64,000 nucleotides of DNA from Sulfuritalea sp. (GTDB lineage: Bacteria > Pseudomonadota > Gammaproteobacteria > Burkholderiales > Rhodocyclaceae). The translations under genes and the position numbers were made by a program. Below, piece by piece: positions 8,029 to 17,423 of the stretch (position 1 is the stretch's first letter; every line of letters starts with the position of its first letter). The DNA is taken from the NCBI GenBank assembly GCA_022842325.1, contig JALHPU010000023.1, positions 1-64,000 of the forward strand. The letters are read 5' to 3'. A model generated the notes under the pieces. It did no database searches. It worked only from the letters and a program-made list of their open reading frames with translations, and was not told the DNA's origin.

Positions 8029-9192
8029 ATGCGCCGCCTTTGGCTGATTTTTGCCCAGACCGTGACGGTTTGCGTCGCGCTCCTGTTCGTCGTGAAAACG
8101 CTCAAGCCGGAGTGGCTGGCTCAGCTCCCCGGCCCCGGCGGCGGCATTGCCGAAGTGGCGACGGTGCTTCAGGCGCCGGCCGGCAGCGAGGTGCATCGTC
8201 CCAACTCTTACGCCGATGCCGCAAAAAAGGCCATTCCGGCCGTCGTGCATATTTTCACCAGCCAGGAAGTGAAAGGTCCGCGCCATCCTTTCATGAACGA
8301 CCCCATCTTCCGGCACTTCTTCGGTGACCGCTTCGGCGAGCAGTCGCAGCGGCGCTCGGGCCTGGGCAGCGGCGTGGTGGTCTCGCCGGAGGGTTACGTC
8401 CTGACCAACTTTCACGTCATCGACGGCGCCGATGAAATCGAGGTCGCGCACGACGATGGGCGCAAGTACAAGGCAAACGTGGTGGGTTCCGATCCCGAAT
8501 CCGACCTTGCGGTGCTGCGCATTCCCGCCGACCACAAACTGCCGGTGATCGCCTTCGGCAGCAGTGACACCCTGCGCGTCGGCGACGTGGTGCTGGCCGT
8601 CGGCAATCCCTTCGGCGTCGGGCAGACGGTCACCTCGGGGATCGTCTCCGCGCTGGGCCGCTCGCATCTGGGCATCAATACCTTCGAGAACTTCATCCAG
8701 ACCGACGCCGCCATCAATCCGGGCAATTCCGGCGGGGCGCTGGTCGATGCCAACGGCAATCTGGTCGGCATCAATACGGCGATCTATTCGCAGAGTGGCG
8801 GCTCGATGGGCATTGGCTTCGCCATCCCGGTTTCGCTGGCCAAAAGCGTGATGGAACAGATTGTCCGCACCGGCAGCGTGACGCGCGGCTGGGTCGGCAT
8901 CGAAGTGCAGGAAATCACCGCGGAACTGGCCGAATCCTTCAAGCTGCCAGGTACCGAGGGCGCTCTGATTGCCGGCGTCATGCGCGGCAGTCCGGCCGAC
9001 AAGGCCGGCATCAAACCCGGCGACGTGCTGCTGCAGGTGACCGGCAAGCGGGTAAAAGATGCCCAGGTGATGCTGGAACTGATCGCCGCGCTGCAGCCCG
9101 GCAGCACCGCGCGCTTCGACCTGAAGCGGGAGGGCCGCGATGTCGTGGTAAACATCACCATCGGCAAGCGGCCGAAGCCGCCCAAGGAATAG
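8029..9192 (+). CDS. DegS/AlgW-like Do-family serine protease
   Basis: 387 residues. An N-terminal signal anchor (residues ~4-22) puts the protease in the periplasm, tethered to the inner membrane. The trypsin-like triad is His129 ([10 protein letters not shown]), Asp159 ([10 protein letters not shown]) and Ser234 ([11 protein letters not shown]), followed by a single PDZ domain (~285-375). One PDZ domain and a retained anchor match DegS/AlgW, which start sigma-E regulated proteolysis when PDZ binds misfolded porin tails, rather than two-PDZ DegP. Its role in this organism is inferred from that architecture. Confidence 0.88.
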   Translation: MRRLWLIFAQTVTVCVALLFVVKTLKPEWLAQLPGPGGGIAEVATVLQAPAGSEVHRPNSYADAAKKAIPAVVHIFTSQEVKGPRHPFMNDPIFRHFFGDRFGEQSQRRSGLGSGVVVSPEGYVLTNFHVIDGADEIEVAHDDGRKYKANVVGSDPESDLAVLRIPADHKLPVIAFGSSDTLRVGDVVLAVGNPFGVGQTVTSGIVSALGRSHLGINTFENFIQTDAAINPGNSGGALVDANGNLVGINTAIYSQSGGSMGIGFAIPVSLAKSVMEQIVRTGSVTRGWVGIEVQEITAELAESFKLPGTEGALIAGVMRGSPADKAGIKPGDVLLQVTGKRVKDAQVMLELIAALQPGSTARFDLKREGRDVVVNITIGKRPKPPKE

Positions 9193-9226
9193 CGTCGCTA
9201 TGTGGTGAGCGAAGCGATGAGCGCAG

Positions 9227-10282
9227 CTAGCGAAGCGAGGTGTTGAGCGCCTCGAGCGCCTTGCTGCCCGGGCAGAGGTAGGCGTCGCCGAGCTGGTTGA
9301 GCGGCTTTTCGACCGTGTTCAGGTGGCGATGCAAATCCTCGGCGCCGCTATCGACATACAGCAGGCCGGTGACGATCTCGCCCAGGGCATGCCGTTCCTG
9401 CAGGTGATTCATGGCGCCCACCCTATCTGACGGATCGTAATCGGTGTCCAGCTTGCGCAGATGCAGTATCGATCCATCATGCTGGACGATGCGCCGCAGC
9501 GTGCCCGGCGGATAGCTGGCATTGATCTGGTCGCGCGGCAGGATCACGTCGAGCCGGTTGACGGCGTCGTTGTGTTCGCGCACGTAGTCGTAGCTCTTGG
9601 TCGAACCGGCGTGGTTGTTGAAGGTCACGCAGGGACTGATGACATCGATGAACGCCGGTCCGCGATGGCGCAGAGCGCCCTTGATCAGCGGTATCAACTG
9701 TTCCTTGTCGCCGGAAAAACTGCGCGCGACATAGCTGGCGCCGAGTTGCAGGGCGAGCGCCACCAGATCGATCGGCGTGTCGCTATTGACCACCCCGCGC
9801 TTGCTCTTCGAACCCTTGTCGGCGGTAGCCGAGAACTGGCCCTTGGTCAGGCCATAGACGCCGTTGTTTTCGACGATGTAGGTCATGTTCACGCCGCGCC
9901 GCATGGCGTGGGCGAACTGACCGATGCCGATCGAGGCCGAATCGCCGTCACCGGAAACGCCCAGGTAGGTCAGGTCGCGGTTGGCCAGCGCGGCGCCGGT
10001 GAGCACCGAGGGCATGCGGCCGTGCGTGGTGTTGAAGCCGTGCGAGGCGCCGAGGAAGTAATCCGGCGTCTTCGACGAGCAGCCGATGCCGGAAAGCTTG
10101 GCGACCTTGTGCGGCTCGATGTCGAGGTCGAAGCAGGCCTGCACCACGGCGGCGCTGATCGAGTCGTGGCCGCAGCCGGCACACAGCGTCGAAATCGCGC
10201 CTTCGTAGTCGCGCCGGGTATAGCCCAGCGCATTCTTCGGCGCGTCGGCGCGCAGCAGTTTGGGTTTGGCGAGATAAGTCAT
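9227..10282 (-). CDS. korB: 2-oxoacid:acceptor oxidoreductase, beta subunit (KorB)
   Basis: 351 residues, thiamine-diphosphate subunit. The ThDP motif [12 protein letters not shown]...[15 protein letters not shown] is present. Cysteines in CAGCGHDS and GIGCSSK plus a later one are suitable for the single [4Fe-4S] cluster. It overlaps korA by ATGA (10279-10282). With the alpha subunit it should oxidatively decarboxylate a 2-oxoacid, most likely 2-oxoglutarate, to the CoA ester. In Thauera and Azoarcus this enzyme supplies low-potential electrons for benzoyl-CoA reduction; no bcr genes are visible here, so it may serve a wider role. Confidence 0.88.
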   Translation of the reverse strand: MTYLAKPKLLRADAPKNALGYTRRDYEGAISTLCAGCGHDSISAAVVQACFDLDIEPHKVAKLSGIGCSSKTPDYFLGASHGFNTTHGRMPSVLTGAALANRDLTYLGVSGDGDSASIGIGQFAHAMRRGVNMTYIVENNGVYGLTKGQFSATADKGSKSKRGVVNSDTPIDLVALALQLGASYVARSFSGDKEQLIPLIKGALRHRGPAFIDVISPCVTFNNHAGSTKSYDYVREHNDAVNRLDVILPRDQINASYPPGTLRRIVQHDGSILHLRKLDTDYDPSDRVGAMNHLQERHALGEIVTGLLYVDSGAEDLHRHLNTVEKPLNQLGDAYLCPGSKALEALNTSLR

Positions 10283-12129
10283 GAGGCCACCTGTTTGCGA
10301 ATCGGCGTAACCTTGCGCTCGTCGAGCGCGTCGGCGATCTTGCCGGAAATGAAGCGGGCGGTGATCGGTGTGCCGTCGTAGTGGAGAACGCGGATCAGGC
10401 GCTTCGGATCGATTTCACCTTCGTTCATCAGCAGCATGCGCAACTGGCCGCTCTCGTTCTGCTCGACGACGAAAACGTGATCATGCGCGTCGATGAATTC
10501 GATCACATCGTCGGCGAACGGAAAGCCGCGCACTCGCATGATATCGACATGGATGCCCTGCTCTTCGAGCAGCGCGTAGGCCTCGGCCATCGCCGGACTG
10601 GTCGAGCCGTAGTAGATCGCTCCAAAGCGGGTGGGCAGCGAGGCGTTCTTGACCACCGGCGCCGGCACCAGCTTCTTGGCCGTTTCCAGCTTGCGCCGCA
10701 GCCGCTCCATGTTGTAGACGTAGTCCGTCCCCGCTTCGCTGTACTTGGCATAGGCGTTGCGCGTCGTGCCGCGGCTGAAGAAGGCGCCCTTGGTCGGGTG
10801 GGTGCCGGGGATCGTGCGCCAGGGAATGCCGTCGCCATCGACGTCGAGATAGCGGCCGAAATTCTTGCCGGCCTCGAGTTCCTCGGCACTCATCACCTTG
10901 CCTCTGTCATAGCGGCGCTGGTCGTCCCAGTCGAATGGCTGGCACAGACGATCGTTCATGCCGATGTCGAGATCGAGCAGCACGAATACCGGCGTCTGCA
11001 GGCGGTCGGCCAGATCGAAGGCCTGCGCGCCAAGCGTGAAGCACTCGTAGGGGTCTTCCGGAAACAGCAGCACGTGCTTGGTGTCGCCGTGCGAGGCGTA
11101 GGCGCAGGCGATCAGGTCGGATTGCTGGGTGCGCGTCGGCATGCCGGTGGAGGGGCCGCCACGCTGCACGTCGAACACCACCACCGGCACTTCGGCGAAA
11201 TAGGCCAGGCCGAAGAATTCCTGCATCAGCGAGATGCCGGGGCCCGAGGTGGCGGTGAAGGCGCGCGCACCGTTCCATGCCGCGCCGATCACCATGCCGA
11301 TCGAGGCCAGTTCGTCTTCGGCCTGCACGATCGCATAGCGCGCCATGCCGTTGTCTGGGTCGGTGCGATACTTGCGGCAATAGCTGCCAAAGGCCTCGAT
11401 CACCGAAGTGGATGGCGTGATCGGGTACCAGCCGGCCACCGTGGCGCCGCCATACACCGCGCCGAGGCCGCAGGCATCGTTGCCGTTGATGAAAATCTTC
11501 TCGCCGACGCCGTCGGCGCGCTCGATGCGCAAGCCGATCGGGCAGGAAAGCTCGGCCCGGGCGTGGTCGTAGCCGAGCTTGAGCGCATTGACGTTGGCGC
11601 CGATAAGCTTGTCCTTGCCGCGATACTGGTCGGCGATCAGTTTCTCGACCGCGGCGAAGTCCATGCCGAGCAGCGCCGTCAGGGCACCAACATACATGAT
11701 GTTCTTGAACAACTGGCGCTGGCGCGGATCGGTGTATTCGCGGTTGCAGATTTCGGTGAGCGGAATGCCCAGCACCGTAATGTCTTCGCGAAAGCGCGAG
11801 CGCGGCAGCGCCTTGGTCGAGTCATAGACCAGATAGCCGCCGGGAGCGATCTCGGCAATGTCTCGGTCCCAGGTCTGCGGATTCATTGCCACCATCAGGT
11901 CGCAACCACCGCGCCGGCCGAGCCAACCCGCGGCCGAAACGCGCATCTCGTACCAGGTCGGCATGCCCTGGATGTTCGACGGAAAAATGTTGCGCGGCGC
12001 CACCGGCACGCCCATACGCATGATGGCGCGGGCGAACAGTTCATTGGCCGAGGCCGAACCTGAGCCGTTGACGTTGGCGAACTTGATGACGAAATCGTTG
12101 CAACTCTCGATTGGTTTCATGGCACTCAT
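10279..12129 (-). CDS. korA: 2-oxoacid:acceptor oxidoreductase, fused gamma-alpha subunit (KorA)
   Basis: 616 residues. The N-terminal ~200 residues are the gamma domain (FANVNGSGSASANELFARAI) fused to the alpha domain with YPITPSTSVIE and QAEDELASIGMVIGAAWNGA. The fused KorA layout is usual for 2-oxoglutarate:ferredoxin oxidoreductases of aromatic degraders. The ATG at 12129 overlaps the stop of the upstream gene (ATGA) and has AAAAGGAC just before it. The middle gene of three; all junctions overlap, giving tight coupling of subunit synthesis. Confidence 0.88.
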   Translation of the reverse strand: MSAMKPIESCNDFVIKFANVNGSGSASANELFARAIMRMGVPVAPRNIFPSNIQGMPTWYEMRVSAAGWLGRRGGCDLMVAMNPQTWDRDIAEIAPGGYLVYDSTKALPRSRFREDITVLGIPLTEICNREYTDPRQRQLFKNIMYVGALTALLGMDFAAVEKLIADQYRGKDKLIGANVNALKLGYDHARAELSCPIGLRIERADGVGEKIFINGNDACGLGAVYGGATVAGWYPITPSTSVIEAFGSYCRKYRTDPDNGMARYAIVQAEDELASIGMVIGAAWNGARAFTATSGPGISLMQEFFGLAYFAEVPVVVFDVQRGGPSTGMPTRTQQSDLIACAYASHGDTKHVLLFPEDPYECFTLGAQAFDLADRLQTPVFVLLDLDIGMNDRLCQPFDWDDQRRYDRGKVMSAEELEAGKNFGRYLDVDGDGIPWRTIPGTHPTKGAFFSRGTTRNAYAKYSEAGTDYVYNMERLRRKLETAKKLVPAPVVKNASLPTRFGAIYYGSTSPAMAEAYALLEEQGIHVDIMRVRGFPFADDVIEFIDAHDHVFVVEQNESGQLRMLLMNEGEIDPKRLIRVLHYDGTPITARFISGKIADALDERKVTPIRKQVAS

Positions 12130-13976
12130 GTCCTTTTAGCCTCCGTCCCGGCTTCGGCACACTGCAGGAAGAATTTTTGCATGTCCCAGGCGCCGGTCGG
12201 GCAACGTTCCGCGCACATGCCGCAATGCAGGCAAATATTCTCGTCCTTGACCATGACACGCCCCGTCTTGACCACGTCGGAGACATAGAGCGCCTGATCG
12301 CGGTTCGGCGCCGGCGCCTTGAGCCGGCCACGCAGCTCATCCTCTTCGCCGTTGGCGGTGAAGGTGATGCATTCGGTCGGGCAGATATCGACGCAGGCAT
12401 CGCATTCGATGCAGGTCTTGACGGTGAATACCGTCTCGATGTCGCAATTCAGGCAACGCTCGGCCTCGGCGCAGGCCATGAAGGGATCGAAGCCAAGTTC
12501 GAGTTCCAGCTTGATGTCCTTGAGGGTCTTTTCCAGTGCCTTGACCGGCACCTTCTTGCGCTCTTCCTCAGAGACCTGGTTGTCGTAGCTCCACTCGTGG
12601 ATGCCCATCTTCTGGCTGACCAGATTGGTCATTGGTGGCGGCCGATCGTCCAGCTTCTTGCCCTTGCAGAACAGGTCGATCGAAATTGCCGCCGTATGGC
12701 CCTGCGCCGCGGCGGTGATGATGTTCTTCGGACCCAGCGCCGCATCGCCGCCGAAAAACACCTGCGGCAGCGTCGATTGCAGCGTCACCGGATCCAGCAC
12801 CGGCATGTCCCACTTGTCGAATTCGAGGCCGATGTCCTTCTCGATCCAGGGGAAGGCATTCTCCTGGCCGATGGCCACCAGCACCTCGTCGCATTCCATG
12901 AGCTCGTCCGGCTCGCCGGTTGGAATCAGGCTGCGCCGACCCTTGGCGTCGTATTCGGCGCGCACCTTCTCGAACAGCACACCGCGCAGTTTGCCATTGT
13001 CATGAACAAACTCCTTCGGCACCAGCATGTTGAGAATCGGGATGCCTTCGTGAATCGCCTCCTCCTTCTCCCAGGGCGAGGCTTTCATTTCCTCGAAGCC
13101 GCTCCTGACCACCACCTTGACGTCCTCACCGCCCAGGCGGCGTGCCGAACGGCAGCAGTCCATCGCGGTGTTGCCGCCACCGAGCACGATGACGCGCTTG
13201 GCAATCTTGGTGGTGTGGCCGAAAGCGACATTGGCCAGCCAGTCGATGCCGATCTGGATATGTGCCGCCGCCTCCTTGCGGCCGGGGATGTCGGCATCGC
13301 GCCCGCGCGGTGCGCCGGTGCCGACGAAGACGGCATCCCAACCCTCGGCCAGGACCTCGCGCAAGCTGTTGACCCAGTGGTTGTAGTGCGTTTCCACGCC
13401 AAGATTGATGATGTAGCCGCACTCTTCGTCGATCACGTTGTCCGGCAAGCGGAACTTCGGAATCTGGCTGCGCATCATGCCGCCTGGCGCTGCTCCGCTG
13501 TCGAATATCGTCACCTGGTAACCGATCGACACCAAATCGCGCGCCACGGTGAGCGAGGCAGGACCGGCACCTACGCAGGCGATGCGCTTGCCGTTTTTCT
13601 TCTCCGGCGCCCGCGGCAGACGATCCTGAATGTCGTCCTTGAGATCGGCGCACACCCGCTTCAACCGACAGATCGCGACCGGTTCCTTGTCTACCCGGCC
13701 GCGACGGCAGGCCGGTTCGCAAGGACGGTCGCAAACGCGACCGAGAATTCCCGGAAAGACATTCGACCGCCAGTTGATCATGTAGGCATCCGAGTAACGT
13801 CCGGCGGCAATCAGGCGGATGTACTCGGGAACGGGGGTATGGGCCGGACAGGCCCACTGACAATCCACGACCTTGTGAAAATAGTCGTGGGCGCCGATGT
13901 TCGTCGGTTTCACGTGCGCGCGGTCTCCAGTTACTGTGTGCTGCGACAAGAGCATTAGCGAAACGCCCTTGCTCAT
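12126..13976 (-). CDS. FAD/NAD(P)H and Fe-S electron-transfer subunit (GltD-like) of Kor
   Basis: 616 residues. The N-terminal cysteine-rich domain (CQWACPAHTP and CDRPCEPACRRG) resembles the [4Fe-4S] domain of glutamate synthase small subunit and dihydropyrimidine dehydrogenase. Two Rossmann motifs follow (IACVGAGPASLTVARDL for FAD, VIVLGGGNTAMDC for NAD(P)H). The C-terminal ~100 residues hold two ferredoxin clusters (CIECDACVDICPTEC and CLHCGMCAERCPTGA). It likely links the oxidoreductase to NAD(P), as described for the three-subunit enzyme of Azoarcus evansii. The start at 13976 is tentative; ATG at 13955 has a better-placed AAGG. Confidence 0.82.
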   Translation of the reverse strand: MSKGVSLMLLSQHTVTGDRAHVKPTNIGAHDYFHKVVDCQWACPAHTPVPEYIRLIAAGRYSDAYMINWRSNVFPGILGRVCDRPCEPACRRGRVDKEPVAICRLKRVCADLKDDIQDRLPRAPEKKNGKRIACVGAGPASLTVARDLVSIGYQVTIFDSGAAPGGMMRSQIPKFRLPDNVIDEECGYIINLGVETHYNHWVNSLREVLAEGWDAVFVGTGAPRGRDADIPGRKEAAAHIQIGIDWLANVAFGHTTKIAKRVIVLGGGNTAMDCCRSARRLGGEDVKVVVRSGFEEMKASPWEKEEAIHEGIPILNMLVPKEFVHDNGKLRGVLFEKVRAEYDAKGRRSLIPTGEPDELMECDEVLVAIGQENAFPWIEKDIGLEFDKWDMPVLDPVTLQSTLPQVFFGGDAALGPKNIITAAAQGHTAAISIDLFCKGKKLDDRPPPMTNLVSQKMGIHEWSYDNQVSEEERKKVPVKALEKTLKDIKLELELGFDPFMACAEAERCLNCDIETVFTVKTCIECDACVDICPTECITFTANGEEDELRGRLKAPAPNRDQALYVSDVVKTGRVMVKDENICLHCGMCAERCPTGAWDMQKFFLQCAEAGTEAKRT

Positions 13977-14034
13977 TTGTGCACTTTATCACCCTCTGCC
14001 ACCTTGAAAAACCAGCGCGACTCTTGGTCGAAAA

Positions 14035-14063
14035 AATATATGCGCGAGCAGGTTTTCTCTAAA
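14035..14063 (-). promoter_or_regulatory. Putative promoter of the kor operon
   Basis: On the minus strand TTTAGA (14063-14058), a 17-base spacer and TATATT (14040-14035) precede the operon by ~60 bases. The -10 box is good and the -35 box fair. On the other strand TATACT (14084-14089) may be the -10 box for the divergent HAD gene, without a clear -35. Confidence 0.4.
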
Positions 14064-14116
14064 GCGAAAAATCGGCTAGTCTTTATACTTTATGGCTTGT
14101 CTAAGGGTGACTCGTT

Positions 14117-14836
14117 ATGGCTTTGCGCGCGCTCATTTTTGACGTCGACGGAACTCTTGCCAACACTGAGCGCGATGGCCATCGCCCGGCGTTCAATGCT
14201 GCGTTTGCCGAAGTGGGACTGCCCTGGCACTGGGATGAGGCCTTCTATGGCAGCTTGCTGAATGTGACCGGAGGTCTTGAACGGATTCGCTACTATGCCG
14301 AGCATTTCGACCCGGCCACATCTGCGCGACCGGACTTCGACGAGTTGTGTCATCGCATGCATGACATCAAGACGCGCAATTACCAGCGCTTGCTTGCTGC
14401 CGGCGCGATCCCCCTGCGTGAGGACATCGGCCAGTTGATCTGCGATGCGCGCACGGATGGCGTGCGTCTGGCGATCGCTTCGAGTTCCAAACTGGAGAAC
14501 GTCGTGGGACTGCTGCGCGCCAACCTTGGCCCGAATGCCGATACCTGGTTCGATGCCATCGCCTCGGGAACTGTCGCGGCGGCCAAGAAGCCGGCGCCCG
14601 ACATCTACCTTTGGACGCTGAAGCAGCTCAATCTCCCGCCGCGGGACTGCCTCGCCGTGGAGGACTCCGCCCATGGCCTGACGGCTGCCCTGGCCGCCGG
14701 AATCCCGACGGTCATCACGGTCAGCGACTACACCATCAATGAGAATTTTGACGGCGCGAGGATGGTCCTGCCCGTAGCCGATCGCGTTTCCCTGGACAAG
14801 TTGCGGCTGTGGCATGCCACTGCGAGCACATCCTGA
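14117..14836 (+). CDS. HAD-superfamily hydrolase, CbbY-like
   Basis: 239 residues. HAD motif I is FDVDGTLANTERDGH (nucleophile Asp9 and acid/base Asp11). Motif II is IASSSKLEN, motif III the Lys in AAKKPAPDIY, and motif IV LAVEDSAHGL. The alpha-helical cap after motif I and overall length match the CbbY/beta-phosphoglucomutase-like group, which removes phosphate from sugar phosphates such as xylulose-1,5-bisphosphate. No Calvin-cycle genes are adjacent, so the substrate is open. AAGGG sits ten bases before the ATG. Confidence 0.82.
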   Translation: MALRALIFDVDGTLANTERDGHRPAFNAAFAEVGLPWHWDEAFYGSLLNVTGGLERIRYYAEHFDPATSARPDFDELCHRMHDIKTRNYQRLLAAGAIPLREDIGQLICDARTDGVRLAIASSSKLENVVGLLRANLGPNADTWFDAIASGTVAAAKKPAPDIYLWTLKQLNLPPRDCLAVEDSAHGLTAALAAGIPTVITVSDYTINENFDGARMVLPVADRVSLDKLRLWHATASTS

Positions 14837-14916
14837 ACACCGCCAGCACCAATACCTGGTGGGATTCGATCGAAGCGAAGTGACTTTTTTGATTGCCCAA
14901 GCGATAAAATATTGAA

Positions 14917-16113
14917 ATGGAACTGAGGCAAATTCCCGTCGATGAACTGACGTTCGGAGTGTACATCTCCAAGCTCGACAGGCCATGGACAGAAACTCCG
15001 TTCGTCTTTCAGGGCTTTGTCCTGAAAAGCGACAAGCAGATCGATGTCCTGAAGAAGTACTGCAAACACGTCTTCATCGATCCGGAAAAAGCCGAGCGGC
15101 AGGAAGTGGGCCGGGTCACCGCCGAAGACCTGGCAAAGGTTCGCGGCACAACGGTTTACAAGGAAGTGGCCAGCGTCGAGGCCGAATTGCCGAAGGCGCG
15201 AAATGCCTTCTCAAATACGACCGTGATTGTCAAAGAGTTGTCGCGCGCCGTGGAAATCGGCAACTCGATCGACAGTACCCGATCGCATGAAGCGGCAGCG
15301 CAGATTACCGAGAGCGTGGTACGCAACCCGGATGCGATGGCGCTCTTGATCAAGCTGCAGGAAAAAGGCGGTGCCACCCTGAGTCGTGCCGTCGGAATCT
15401 CGGTCATGATGACCATCTTCGGGCGCTTCCTCCAATTGCCGCAGGACCGCATCCAGATTCTCGGCATGCTGGGACTGCTCCAGGACGTGGGCAAGCTCAA
15501 GCTGCCCAGCGAACTGGCCACGCGCGGGCCCGCGAACGATGCCGAGCGAGAGCTCTATCGCACCCATGTCAACCACTCGGTGCGGATTCTCAGCGATACG
15601 CCCGGCCTGCCCCCGGAACTGCCCGGCCTGGCCTCCCTGCATCACGAGCGTTTCGACGGTACCGGCTATCCGCGCGGGTTGCGCGGCAGCGCGATCGCGA
15701 TTTCAGGTCTGATCGCGGGCATCGTGGATAGCTTCGATACCCTTACCGCACCGAAGCCGTTCGGGGACAATCTCTCGCCGGCAAATGCGCTCAGTCTCAT
15801 CTACAAGGAACGCGGCAAGGGCTTTCACCCGGCCTTGGTGGAACAATTCATCCAGTGCATCGGCGTTTTCCCGGTTGGCAGTGTCGTTGAACTGAACAGC
15901 GGCGAAGTCGCCATCGTGATTGCGCAGAACATGGTGCGCCGCATGCAGCCCCGCATCATGGTCGTCAAGGATGCCAACGGCAATCCCATGGTGCCGTACA
16001 AGATGCTCGACCTGATGAAGGAGCCCAAGGTCAGGCCGGACGAACCCTATCGAATCCAGCGCTCGCTGGAATACAACACCGTCAATATCGATCCGCGCGA
16101 GCTGTTCCTTTGA
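14917..16113 (+). CDS. DUF3391/HD-GYP protein with degenerate HD motif
   Basis: 398 residues. The N-terminal domain (~1-60) is DUF3391-like (VDELTFGVYISKLDRPW). An HD-GYP domain spans ~140-340. HD-GYP enzymes hydrolyse c-di-GMP with a two- or three-metal site. Here the HD pair is Gln189-Asp190 (LLQDVGKLKLP), and the first helix lacks its usual His. His217, the HHE at 242-244, the GTGYP at 249-252 and Asp271 remain. Loss of the key metal ligand suggests little or no phosphodiesterase activity. The stop overlaps or abuts the following c-di-GMP-type gene, so the two are co-translated. Confidence 0.85.
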   Translation: MELRQIPVDELTFGVYISKLDRPWTETPFVFQGFVLKSDKQIDVLKKYCKHVFIDPEKAERQEVGRVTAEDLAKVRGTTVYKEVASVEAELPKARNAFSNTTVIVKELSRAVEIGNSIDSTRSHEAAAQITESVVRNPDAMALLIKLQEKGGATLSRAVGISVMMTIFGRFLQLPQDRIQILGMLGLLQDVGKLKLPSELATRGPANDAERELYRTHVNHSVRILSDTPGLPPELPGLASLHHERFDGTGYPRGLRGSAIAISGLIAGIVDSFDTLTAPKPFGDNLSPANALSLIYKERGKGFHPALVEQFIQCIGVFPVGSVVELNSGEVAIVIAQNMVRRMQPRIMVVKDANGNPMVPYKMLDLMKEPKVRPDEPYRIQRSLEYNTVNIDPRELFL

Positions 16114-16115
16114 CC

Positions 16116-17423
16116 ATGGAGGACTCCGCCGGGCCGGTTGCAGAATTGTCCGATCCCTTCGTTACCGACGCCATCCACTGCCTGGAACTGTTGCGCACCA
16201 GGGTCGGGGCCCGGCGAAGCGACGGCAGAAACCTCGCCGTGCTCGTCATCGACTCCGGCGTGATCAGCCGTATCGACGCAGTTTGGGGTTACCACGTTGG
16301 CGACGCGGTTCGCAGCCGCATAGGTGCATTGCTTTGCGCCGAAGTGCTGCGCCCGGGTGATTTTGCCGGGGAAATGGGGCGGGACGATTTCGCCTGCGTC
16401 CTGTCTACGGTCGAGGGGCCCGCTGTGGCACTGCTGGCGGCCAAAAAATCCCTGCGCGCCCTGAACACTCCGTTCTGGATCGGCGAAGAGGAAATCTATG
16501 CCAGCCCCGTCATCGGGATTGCGATGTTCCCGGAGCACGGCGACCAGGCCGAAGTCCTGCTGCAACGGGCCAGGAGTGCCTGCACCCTGGCCCGCAACCT
16601 GCCTGGCCGTGTCGCCGATTACGCGGAAGACCGGGACAACTCGGCGGAATCGACCCTGCTCTATGAAAACCGGCTGCGCACGGCGGTGTCGGAAGATGCG
16701 CTGGAACTGGTTTTTCAGCCGCAATATGATCTGCGCCTGGGGCAGGTCATGGGCGCCGAGGGGCTGTTGCGCTGGCGCGATCCGAAACTTGGCCTGATTT
16801 CCGCCGAGCAGGCGTTTGCCGCGGCGGATTCCGCCGATCTGGTGACCGACCTGCTCTCATCGATCCTGAACCGGGCGCTGCGCAACGTTTCGGAGTTTCG
16901 TTACAGTGCCGGGCTCGATTTGCGCATTTGCATCAAACTTCCGGCCCGCGCCCTGCGCCAGACGGAATTGCTGGATGTCATCGAGCGTGCCCTCGGCACC
17001 TGGAGCCGCCGCCCGGGAACACTGATCCTGGGCATCGGGGAGACGTCGGTGTTATGGACCGAGCCGGTGGCGCGGGAGACACTCGGTCGACTGAAGGACC
17101 TGGGCGTCAAGCTGTCGATCGACGATCCGGGCATGACCATCTCGTCGCTGTTCCGACTGGCAAGCATGCCGTTCCAGGAAATCAAGATCGACGTTTCGGC
17201 CGCGAGCGACCTGGCGGGTACCTCCAAGTCCGACCACATTCTGCGCTCGCTGATCGAGCTCGCCCACCACCTGCGGTTTGCCGTCGTTGCTGTCGGGGTC
17301 ACCGATGATGCGGCAGCGGCCAGCCTCAAGGAACTCGGCTGCGACTTCATGCAGGCCGATTACAAGGGTCCGGCACTCAATCCCGAGCAGTTCGTCGAGC
17401 GCTTCGGATTCAACGAAGGCTGA
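16116..17423 (+). CDS. Degenerate GGDEF-EAL protein
   Basis: 435 residues. The GGDEF domain (~38-165) has MGRDDF in place of GGDEF, so cyclase activity is unlikely. The EAL domain (~185-430) keeps Glu215 (AEGLLRW), Asp336-Asp337 and Lys357. It has lost the metal-binding Asn (Lys274 in ICIKLP), the Glu of the E-x-T-E motif (Gly in LGIGET) and the Glu of GVE (GVTDD). It probably binds nucleotide or protein partners rather than hydrolysing c-di-GMP. No membrane segment or sensor domain is seen. The ATG at 16116 is two bases after the upstream stop; a TTG at 16110 would overlap it. Its 3' end overlaps the convergent ketosynthase gene by 14 bases. Confidence 0.82.
   Translation: MEDSAGPVAELSDPFVTDAIHCLELLRTRVGARRSDGRNLAVLVIDSGVISRIDAVWGYHVGDAVRSRIGALLCAEVLRPGDFAGEMGRDDFACVLSTVEGPAVALLAAKKSLRALNTPFWIGEEEIYASPVIGIAMFPEHGDQAEVLLQRARSACTLARNLPGRVADYAEDRDNSAESTLLYENRLRTAVSEDALELVFQPQYDLRLGQVMGAEGLLRWRDPKLGLISAEQAFAAADSADLVTDLLSSILNRALRNVSEFRYSAGLDLRICIKLPARALRQTELLDVIERALGTWSRRPGTLILGIGETSVLWTEPVARETLGRLKDLGVKLSIDDPGMTISSLFRLASMPFQEIKIDVSAASDLAGTSKSDHILRSLIELAHHLRFAVVAVGVTDDAAAASLKELGCDFMQADYKGPALNPEQFVERFGFNEG

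Noticed and set aside
10381..12063. A 560-codon plus-strand frame opposite korA
   Set aside because: The minus-strand KorA protein has all family motifs; the opposite frame is His/Val/Arg-rich shadow sequence.
14117..14836. Phosphoglycolate phosphatase Gph
   Set aside because: The sequence fits the CbbY/beta-phosphoglucomutase-like group better, and it is not next to rpe or trpE.
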